Assembly (NCBI GenBank): GCA_905373565.1
Contig: CAJPTT010000187.1
Location: 1 to 5,354, forward strand
Length of the DNA: 5,354 bases
Direction of reading: 5' to 3'
Source: an uncultured Treponema sp.
GTDB taxonomy: Bacteria > Spirochaetota > Spirochaetia > Treponematales > Treponemataceae
Shown here piece by piece: positions 1 through 3,930 of the stretch. The stretch's first letter is position 1; each line of letters begins with the position of its first letter. Both the position numbers and the translations under genes were made by a program. The notes beneath the pieces are model-generated. The model did not search any database. It worked only from the letters and a program-made list of their open reading frames with translations, and was not told the DNA's origin.

Positions 1-51
1 TGAAAACCGTTGTGCTGCGAGGTACCGGGGGTTCGAATCCCCCCTGCTCCG
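1..51 (+). tRNA. tRNA-Ser(UGA), 3' part only (cut by window start)
   Basis: The window opens exactly at the anticodon TGA (1-3), so the acceptor 5' strand, D arm and half of the anticodon stem are missing. What remains is the 3' half of the anticodon stem (ACCG), a long class II variable arm (GTGCT-GCGA-GGTAC, with wobble pairs), a T arm with GGGGG-TTCGAAT-CCCCC, the acceptor 3' strand CTGCTCC and discriminator G51. The long variable arm and G discriminator fit serine. CCA is not encoded; TAA follows. The anticodon assignment assumes a normal 7-nt loop, which the closely related tRNA at 363-447 supports. Confidence 0.9.
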
Positions 52-119
52 TAAAATAGGCGGCACGTTCCTTTATGCGTGCATACATAAAACCGATAAC
101 TTAGACAGGAAATAACTTT

Positions 120-206
120 GGAGCGGTGCGAGAGCGGCCGAATCGGGCTCCCTGCTAAGGAGTTGTACCCATCCGGGTACCGGGGGTTCGAATCCCCCCT
201 GCTCCG
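120..206 (+). tRNA. tRNA-Ser(GCU)
   Basis: This is a complete 87-nt class II tRNA. The acceptor stem pairs GGAGCGG (120-126) with CTGCTCC (199-205), with one G-U pair. The anticodon loop CTGCTAA (152-158) sits between CTCC and GGAG, giving anticodon GCT (154-156), which reads AGC/AGU. The variable arm is a perfect GTACCC-ATCC-GGGTAC hairpin (165-180). The T arm is GGGGG-TTCGAAT-CCCCC and the discriminator is G206, as expected for serine. CCA is not encoded. The last 34 nt, including TAA after the gene, are identical to those of the partial tRNA-Ser(UGA) upstream. Confidence 0.97.
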
Positions 207-280
207 TAAGATAAAATCGGATATTGTTGCACATTAAACGGCAGAAATGCGGTAATGAGCAAAGTGTATCGGAATTATTT

Positions 281-355
281 GAGATTATAGCTCAGTTGGA
301 TTAGAGCGTCAGATTGCGGATCTGAAGGTCGGCGGTTCGAGCCCGCCTAGTCTCA
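281..355 (+). tRNA. tRNA-Arg(GCG)
   Basis: This is a complete 75-nt class I tRNA. The acceptor pairs GAGATTA (281-287) with TAGTCTC (348-354), with one T-G wobble. The D arm is GCTC/GAGC, and its loop has GG followed by A, matching the A20 arginine identity element. The anticodon stem TCAGA/TCTGA encloses TTGCGGA (314-320), so the anticodon is GCG (316-318). The variable loop has 5 nt, the T arm is GGCGG-TTCGAGC-CCGCC, and the discriminator is A355. CCA is not encoded. Most bacteria read CGU/CGC with an ACG tRNA edited to inosine, so a genomic G34 is notable. The next tRNA begins only 7 nt downstream, so the two are surely co-transcribed. Confidence 0.93.
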
Positions 356-362
356 TGCTACT

Positions 363-447
363 GGAGAGATGCGAGAGCGGTCGAATCGGGCGGTCTCGAA
401 AACCGTTGTACCGCAAGGTACCGGGGGTTCGAATCCCCCTCTCTCCG
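363..447 (+). tRNA. tRNA-Ser(CGA)
   Basis: This is a complete 85-nt class II tRNA. The acceptor pairs GGAGAGA (363-369) perfectly with TCTCTCC (440-446). The anticodon loop CTCGAAA (395-401) lies between CGGT and ACCG, giving anticodon CGA (397-399), which reads UCG. The variable arm is a perfect GTACC-GCAA-GGTAC hairpin, the T arm is GGGGG-TTCGAAT-CCCCC, and the discriminator is G447. CCA is not encoded; six T residues follow directly. From the anticodon onward it differs from the partial tRNA-Ser(UGA) at only a few positions, so the two probably arose by duplication. Confidence 0.97.
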
Positions 448-460
448 TTTTTTAACGGAG
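443..460 (+). other. Inverted repeat overlapping the 3' end of tRNA-Ser(CGA)
   Basis: CTCCGTT (443-449) and AACGGAG (454-460) form a perfect 7-bp stem around a TTTT loop. The left arm is the last part of the tRNA acceptor strand plus the discriminator, so this hairpin would compete with the tRNA fold in the precursor. The six T residues at 448-453 directly after a stable tRNA could also cause partial termination. Any function is inferred; it may be chance. Confidence 0.35.
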
Positions 461-489
461 CAACGCAGTCAAGCATCTTCTTTACGCAC

Positions 490-516
490 TTTACGGAACA
501 CCTTGAAAATTATAAT
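490..516 (+). promoter_or_regulatory. Candidate sigma-70 promoter for tRNA-Ser(GGA)-ffs
   Basis: A perfect -10 hexamer TATAAT lies at 511-516, with a 4/6 -35 match TTTACG at 490-495. The 15-bp spacer is shorter than the ideal 17. A start near 523-525 would give a leader of about 16 nt before the tRNA at 541. The spacer between the tRNAs (448-540) is longer than needed for processing alone, which fits a second promoter. The weak point is the -35 element. Confidence 0.4.
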
Positions 517-540
517 ACTTTCAGGTGCTTTCAACACTTT

Positions 541-627
541 GGAGAGATGTCCGAGTGGTCGAAGGTACACGATTGGAAGTCGTGTGTGCCCGGAAGGGTA
601 CCGAGGGTTCGAATCCCTCTCTCTCCG
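541..627 (+). tRNA. tRNA-Ser(GGA)
   Basis: This is a complete 87-nt class II tRNA. The acceptor pairs GGAGAGA (541-547) with TCTCTCC (620-626). The anticodon stem CACGA/TCGTG encloses TTGGAAG (573-579), giving anticodon GGA (575-577), which reads UCC/UCU. A long variable arm closes on a GGAA loop (about 586-600). The T stem is GAGGG/CCCTC (603-607 with 615-619), and the discriminator is G627. CCA is not encoded. The SRP RNA helix starts at 630, so 3' maturation of this tRNA and 5' maturation of the SRP RNA probably occur on one precursor. Confidence 0.97.
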
Positions 628-629
628 TA

Positions 630-721
630 CCGGGACCTATGCAAAGAAGGTTTTTCAAACCCCGTCAGATCCGGAAGGAAGCAGCGGTAGATTAATTCTT
701 CTTGTGCCGTAGTGCTCCCGG
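630..721 (+). ncRNA. ffs: Signal recognition particle RNA, small bacterial (4.5S) type
   Basis: The RNA scaffolds Ffh in the signal recognition particle, which targets nascent membrane and secreted proteins to the translocon. The diagnostic domain IV core is present: GTCAGATCC at 664-672 followed by the GGAA tetraloop and GGAAGCAGC, the Ffh and FtsY contact region. The rest folds as one long hairpin. CCGGGA (630-635) pairs with TCCCGG (716-721), GCA (641-643) with TGC (705-707), and AAGAAG (644-649) with CTTCTT (698-703), leaving one bulged G (704). At about 92 nt with no Alu domain it is the short Gram-negative type. It starts 2 nt after a tRNA-Ser. Exact ends are inferred from the terminal helix. 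Confidence 0.95.
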
Positions 722-728
722 TTTTTTT
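716..728 (+). terminator. Intrinsic terminator of the SRP RNA
   Basis: Seven T residues (722-728) follow directly after the 3' strand TCCCGG of the closing SRP RNA helix. That helix, with 630-635, can act as the terminator stem. No separate local hairpin is needed or clearly seen. A weak alternative partner for TCCCG is CGGGA at 741-745. Confidence 0.6.
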
Positions 729-967
729 ATATCTACCCCTCGGGAACTTCTCTATTTATATCAAACTACGCCTTTACGATAGGCACCCACCGCTCCATGG
801 TATAACGGAGTATGTGAGCAGCTGTCGAGTATTTTCAAGGCGTTACTTGTCGTAAATTGTTCTTCTATGACCGATAGTGAGGGCAAGAATAACGAGCTAA
901 TGTTGTTGTTAAAATCCTAGACAAGAACGGAGAAATATTATACGGTGTGTACCTGTCGATTAACAAT
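729..967. other. Intergenic stretch with no supported gene
   Basis: No reading frame here has a start, a ribosome-binding site and a useful length together. The longest pieces are a 17-codon frame at 867-920 and an uninterrupted frame without ATG from 893 to about 1000, both too short to defend. Small inverted repeats occur (GCCT/AGGC at 770-784; CTCC/GGAG at 793-810) but do not build a recognisable RNA family. I saw no riboswitch core. It may be decayed sequence or simply spacer. Confidence 0.5.
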
Positions 968-997
968 TTTACTATTTTTAATCGCTTCATTTATAAT
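968..997 (+). promoter_or_regulatory. Candidate sigma-70 promoter of the transporter operon
   Basis: The -10 is a perfect TATAAT at 992-997. The -35 is TTTACT at 968-973 (4 of 6 matches), with an 18-bp spacer in AT-rich DNA. The expected start is near 1004, giving a leader of about 176 nt before the ATG at 1180. Tandem TATAGTTAA copies immediately downstream supply further -10-like hexamers (TATAGT at 1002 and 1011), so the exact start is uncertain. Confidence 0.55.
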
Positions 998-1019
998 TAG
1001 CTATAGTTAATATAGTTAA
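992..1019 (+). repeat. Tandem TATAGTTAA repeat at the predicted transcription start
   Basis: TATAGTTAA occurs twice with no gap (1002-1010 and 1011-1019). A third, degenerate copy TATAATTA (992-999) contains the -10 hexamer. A direct repeat straddling the -10 and start site is a position where a repressor could bind or where transcript slippage and start choice could be tuned. Function is inferred. In AT-rich DNA a 9-bp tandem copy could also be a simple duplication. Confidence 0.6.
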
Positions 1020-1040
1020 GGAGCTACGATAAAAAGCTCC
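1020..1040 (+). promoter_or_regulatory. Possible antiterminator stem in the operon leader
   Basis: GGAGCT (1020-1025) can pair with AGCTCC (1035-1040) across a 9-nt loop. The right arm is the same segment that forms the left arm of the terminator-like hairpin at 1028-1068, so the two folds exclude each other. This is the geometry of an attenuator. The alternative stem has only 6 bp, so the terminator fold should win unless something stabilises this one. Confidence 0.35.
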
Positions 1041-1068
1041 GCCTAAAATAGCGTCGGAGCTTTTTATC
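1028..1068 (+). terminator. Perfect 14-bp terminator-like inverted repeat
   Basis: The arms 1028-1041 and 1055-1068 are exact reverse complements (core AAAAAGCTCCG and CGGAGCTTTTT) around a 13-nt loop. A GC-rich core flanked by an A-tract and a T-tract is the form of a bidirectional intrinsic terminator. It lies downstream of the predicted operon promoter, so it either attenuates that transcript or, if the real promoter is elsewhere, blocks read-through from the tRNA/ffs cluster. Confidence 0.7.
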
Positions 1069-1092
1069 TCAAGTTTGCGTAAGCAAACTTGA
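1069..1092 (+). repeat. Leader hairpin 2, 10-bp stem with GTAA loop
   Basis: TCAAGTTTGC (1069-1078) and GCAAACTTGA (1083-1092) are perfect complements closed by a GNRA-type GTAA tetraloop. It starts at the base after the terminator-like hairpin ends, so the two would stack. No T-tract follows, so it is not itself a terminator. Confidence 0.85.
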
Positions 1093-1099
1093 TTATTTA

Positions 1100-1122
1100 C
1101 GTGTGCGCGTAATGCGCGCACG
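1100..1122 (+). repeat. Leader hairpin 3, GC-rich stem
   Basis: CGTGTGCGC (1100-1108) pairs with GCGCGCACG (1114-1122), nine pairs with one G-U, around loop GTAAT. A shifted register pairing GTGCGC with GCGCAC is also possible. The loop resembles that of the preceding hairpin (GTAA). Confidence 0.8.
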
Positions 1123-1124
1123 AC

Positions 1125-1167
1125 TAAAAACTTTTTCGGAAACTGATGTTTCCTGCAAAAGTTTTTA
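1125..1167 (+). repeat. Leader hairpin 4, long two-part stem abutting the ribosome-binding site
   Basis: TAAAAACTTTT (1125-1135) pairs with AAAAGTTTTTA (1157-1167). After a small internal loop, GGAAAC (1138-1143) pairs with GTTTCC (1148-1153) around TGAT. The base of the stem ends one base before the Shine-Dalgarno sequence (1169-1173), so folding leaves the site exposed but could influence ribosome access. Confidence 0.85.
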
Positions 1168-1168
1168 T

Positions 1169-1173
1169 AGGAG
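1169..1173 (+). promoter_or_regulatory. Ribosome-binding site of the binding-protein gene
   Basis: AGGAG at 1169-1173 lies 6 nt before the ATG at 1180, a standard spacing that fixes this start. It sits directly below the last leader hairpin. Confidence 0.85.
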
Positions 1174-1179
1174 TGTAAC

Positions 1180-2202
1180 ATGACGTTAAAACAGAAAATC
1201 ATCATACTCGGTTGTAGTATTGCCCTAATCGCAGCTGCGCCTCTTTTTGCAAAGCCCAAAGCGGTTTCTATTGCGGTCTTTGTGCCCGGAATTGTCAAAG
1301 GGAATCCGACGTATGAATTGCTCGTAGAGGGTGTGCAAGACGCGAAGGCGCAGCTGGAGAAAAAGGGGAAACCGGTTACCGTCAAGGTTGTAGAAGGCGG
1401 GGTGAATCAGGGAGAATGGCAAAACGGGTTGACGGCGCTTGCCTTAAGCAAAAAGTATGATCTCATTATCAGTTCCAATCCTTCGTTGCCGGCAATTGCA
1501 GAAAAGGTGCTGCAATCCGCTCCCAAGCAAAAATTCCTGCTGCTGGACGGCTACCTTGCCGGAAACGCTCAAATAAGAACCGTCGGATTTAATCAGTACG
1601 AACAGGGTTACCTCAACGGTTACTACGCCGCGCTCATCAGCAGCAGTTCTATGAAGAATGCAAATGCTGCGTATAAGATCGGCCTTCTTGCCGGACAGGA
1701 GTTTCCGGTTATGAATGACAAAATCCGGAAAGGCTACTTGGACGGAGCAAAAGCCGTCAATAAAAACTTTGAGCTGGACTTCCGTGTCCTCGGTAATTGG
1801 TATGATGCAGCCAAAGCCTCCGAGCTTGCCGCTTCGATGATTAAAAACAATGTAGATGTCATCTTAACAATCTGCGGCGGCGGAAATGCAGGCGTTGTGG
1901 CCGCTGCCCGGGAACACGGCGCATACGTGATGTGGTTTGACCGGCCGGGCTATTCCTACGGCAAAGACATTGTTGTCGGTTCAACGGAAATCAGCCAAAA
2001 GGCAGCCTGTACCGACTCCGTGATTGCCTTTGTGGAAGGACGCTTGGAGTTCGGTACATCGGTAGAACTCGGCATAAAAGACGGTGCGGTAAACTTTGCC
2101 TTTGATGGTGTACCTTCCGCTGTGCCGGCAGACATTACTCAAAAAGTAAAACAACTGATAGACGGCGTTAAAACCGGAGCATTGACCTTATCTGGTAATT
2201 AG
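1180..2202 (+). CDS. BMP/PnrA-like ABC-transporter substrate-binding protein (periplasmic)
   Basis: This 340-residue protein should capture the ligand in the periplasm and deliver it to the permeases encoded downstream. Residues 1-24 form a signal peptide: charged K4/K6, a hydrophobic core, then P-L-F-A before K25, an A-type signal peptidase I site. C12 lies too early in the hydrophobic core to be a convincing lipobox cysteine, although treponemal lipoboxes are relaxed. Family landmarks are GNPTYELLVEGV (41-52), FLLLDGY (119-125), GFNQYEQGYLNGYYAAL (136-152), the second-lobe GLLAGQ (168-173), KGYLDGAKAVN (184-194) and TICGGGNAGV (230-239). W252-F-D254 aligns with the usual G-V-D ligand-binding stretch. 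Relatives bind purine nucleosides (PnrA/TmpC), but the pocket around 252-274 looks divergent, so the ligand is unassigned. It is first in the operon. Confidence 0.92.
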   Translation: MTLKQKIIILGCSIALIAAAPLFAKPKAVSIAVFVPGIVKGNPTYELLVEGVQDAKAQLEKKGKPVTVKVVEGGVNQGEWQNGLTALALSKKYDLIISSNPSLPAIAEKVLQSAPKQKFLLLDGYLAGNAQIRTVGFNQYEQGYLNGYYAALISSSSMKNANAAYKIGLLAGQEFPVMNDKIRKGYLDGAKAVNKNFELDFRVLGNWYDAAKASELAASMIKNNVDVILTICGGGNAGVVAAAREHGAYVMWFDRPGYSYGKDIVVGSTEISQKAACTDSVIAFVEGRLEFGTSVELGIKDGAVNFAFDGVPSAVPADITQKVKQLIDGVKTGALTLSGN

Positions 2203-2204
2203 GA
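2201..2204 (+). promoter_or_regulatory. Shine-Dalgarno overlapping the upstream stop, deciding a GTG start
   Basis: AGGA (2201-2204) overlaps the TAG stop of the binding-protein gene (2200-2202) and lies 7 nt before the GTG at 2212. The nearby ATG at 2204 is in another frame and meets a stop soon after, so GTG is the supported start. The overlap of stop and binding site suggests translational coupling. Confidence 0.7.
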
Positions 2205-2211
2205 TGCCTTT

Positions 2212-3930
2212 GTGTTTTCGACGGAAAACTTACGCTTTACGTTTCCGGAAAACGGTATTACCGCTGTAGACGGGGTAAGCATTGAGTTTGAGGCAGGTAA
2301 GATACATGCGCTGTTAGGTGAAAACGGCGCCGGAAAGTCAACGCTTGCCCGCCTCTGTACCGGTCATTTACAGCCGGACAGCGGCCGTATCCTTTACAAC
2401 GGCGAAGCGCTGGACTTACGTTCCGCTGCGGACGGTATTGCACGGGGACTCGTGTTGACGCCGCAGCATCCGCAGCTTTCGGCGGAGCTTACGGTATGGG
2501 AAAATCTTGTAATCGGATTACATACTGCAAAAGATAGTGCCGCCAACGTTCTTTCGCCCCAAAAAACTCAAAACGCAATTGCGGCGGCGCTCGCCCGCTA
2601 CGGTATCGTGCTGCCGCTCATCCAAAAAGCGGAAACGCTCGATACGGCCCAGCTGCACTGGGCGGCAATCGGGGAAGCGCTGCTTAAAAATCCTTCTGTG
2701 TTCTTTTTAGACGAACCGTCAGCCTCCTTTAGTCCGCAGGAAATTACCCAGCTGTACGGCATACTCCGCAGTTGCGCGGAAAGGGGTGCGTGTATTATCG
2801 TAGTAACGCACCGCATTCAAGAAGTGTTGAGCTTTATGGACACGGTGCATATTCTGCGGAACGGCAAAACGGTCTGGAGCGGTTCGATCGATTCTACCGT
2901 AAATGCAAACCTCCTGCTGCAAGAAATTTTCGGTTCCGAACAGGCGGAATGGACCGCCGCCGAAGTACAACCGGATACTTCGCCGATTCAAGCCGATACC
3001 GGTATAGCCGCCGGGTCATCAAACATTAATACTCCATCGTATACAAATACACCGCAATCCGACGCACCATCTTCGGAATATCCGTCTGCTGCATCTCCAT
3101 TCAAAGCAGCGCTAAAGGGTACGCTACAATCGAGTACGGTCTCTCCGGCATCGCAGTTCCAAAGTTCTTCCACATCGCAGTTTCAGGCTTCTTCGGCAAA
3201 GCCGGCGGAGGGACTGACTGTTTCGCATGTTGCTGCCGTCAGCAGCAGAGGAGTCCGCTTTTCGGATTTTTCGATCGATGTTCCGCACGGGAAGATAACC
3301 GGAGTCGTCGGCATAAAAAAACAGGGACTGGAGCTTTTGGAATATCTATTGGTCAACACGCTCAAGCCGGACAGCGGTACTATCCGGTTTGACGGGCAGC
3401 CCCTAAGCCGCATACCGCGCAAAACTTACGCCTACATCCCCAGCAAGCGGATGAGAAACGGCATTGCCGACAGGCACAGCATTGCGGAAAACCTCTATGT
3501 CCGTGCACGCGCCTCGCTGTACCGCTTCGGCATCTATTCCCCCGCAGCGGTTGAAGCATGGAAGCGCAGCTGTTCATTCGATATTCCCCGTTCGTGGAAA
3601 GATTCGGTGTTGAGCTTATCCGGAGGTATGATTCAAAAACTGATTTTCAGCCGCGAACTCGACAATCCGCCGCCGCAGTTGGTTATCTGTGCCGAACCCT
3701 ATTGGGGGCTGGACAGGAAGGTACAGCTTGCACTGCTGCAGCGGCTCCGCAATCTCGCTGAAAAAGGGGCGGCGGTTATCGTGCTCACCTCGGACGTAGA
3801 CGCTGCGCTTGAAACCTGCGACCGTATTCATGTATTATACCGCGGTGTCCTGACCCGCTTTATGGAACGTTCCGCATATAACCGCGCGGAAATCATTGCG
3901 GCGATGATGCAGGCGAGTAAAGATGAATAA
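2212..3930 (+). CDS. Double-domain ABC importer ATPase (NupO/RbsA/MglA type)
   Basis: This 572-residue cytoplasmic protein fuses two ATPase domains that power the importer. Domain 1 (about 1-245) has Walker A GENGAGKST (36-44), Q85 in the Q-loop, Walker B FFLDEP (164-169) with catalytic E168, and switch H200. Its signature motif is replaced by a sequence around DTAQLHW (144-150). Domain 2 (about 334-572) has an intact LSGGM signature (469-473), but its P-loop is GIKKQGLELL (367-376) without the usual Lys-Ser/Thr. Its Walker B reads ICAEP with A494 in place of Asp, and S527 stands where His is expected. One composite ATP site is therefore complete and the other degenerate. An 86-residue Ser/Thr/Pro/Gln-rich linker (248-333) makes it longer than the roughly 500 residues usual for the family. 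It starts with GTG and its end overlaps the next gene by 8 nt. Confidence 0.93.
   Translation: MFSTENLRFTFPENGITAVDGVSIEFEAGKIHALLGENGAGKSTLARLCTGHLQPDSGRILYNGEALDLRSAADGIARGLVLTPQHPQLSAELTVWENLVIGLHTAKDSAANVLSPQKTQNAIAAALARYGIVLPLIQKAETLDTAQLHWAAIGEALLKNPSVFFLDEPSASFSPQEITQLYGILRSCAERGACIIVVTHRIQEVLSFMDTVHILRNGKTVWSGSIDSTVNANLLLQEIFGSEQAEWTAAEVQPDTSPIQADTGIAAGSSNINTPSYTNTPQSDAPSSEYPSAASPFKAALKGTLQSSTVSPASQFQSSSTSQFQASSAKPAEGLTVSHVAAVSSRGVRFSDFSIDVPHGKITGVVGIKKQGLELLEYLLVNTLKPDSGTIRFDGQPLSRIPRKTYAYIPSKRMRNGIADRHSIAENLYVRARASLYRFGIYSPAAVEAWKRSCSFDIPRSWKDSVLSLSGGMIQKLIFSRELDNPPPQLVICAEPYWGLDRKVQLALLQRLRNLAEKGAAVIVLTSDVDAALETCDRIHVLYRGVLTRFMERSAYNRAEIIAAMMQASKDE
3151..3195 (+). repeat. Eight-codon imperfect tandem repeat in the ATPase linker
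   Basis: The segments 3151-3171 and 3175-3195 encode SQFQSSS (314-320) and SQFQASS (322-328), a 24-nt period with several synonymous or near-synonymous changes. This points to a tandem duplication inside the low-complexity linker that kept the reading frame. Confidence 0.75.

Noticed and set aside
227..256. TTGCAC and GGTAAT as a promoter before tRNA-Arg
   Set aside because: Both hexamers are poor matches (3/6 and 4/6), and the spacing to the tRNA gives no further support.
355..712. Open frames across the tRNA cluster encoding RVRIPLSP-like and FESLSL peptides
   Set aside because: They are read straight through tRNA-Ser genes and the SRP RNA. Such peptides are a known artefact of translating tRNA T arms, and no ribosome-binding site supports them.
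1..728. tRNA genes as an integration site for a mobile element
   Set aside because: No integrase, no partial tRNA duplicate forming an attachment repeat and no foreign-looking genes follow; the downstream region is an ordinary transporter operon.
867..1000. Short frames in the intergenic region that translate to protein-like text (for example KILDKNGEILYGVYL)
   Set aside because: The frame has no ATG, is under 40 codons and has no ribosome-binding site. It could be a gene remnant, but nothing supports a family.
729..1179. A purine (xpt-type) riboswitch, T-box or other known riboswitch upstream of the transporter
   Set aside because: I could not find the conserved loop and junction sequences of these classes, despite the expected position. 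A covariance search would be needed to exclude divergent forms.
987..1385. Minus-strand frame across the operon leader and the start of the binding-protein gene
   Set aside because: It is antisense to the hairpin array and to a clear signal peptide, with no family resemblance.
3315..3321. A7 run in frame as A-AAA-AAA, a slippery heptamer form, at the degenerate P-loop of domain 2
   Set aside because: No downstream pseudoknot or upstream Shine-Dalgarno-like stimulator is seen, and the zero frame continues with good family motifs to the end.
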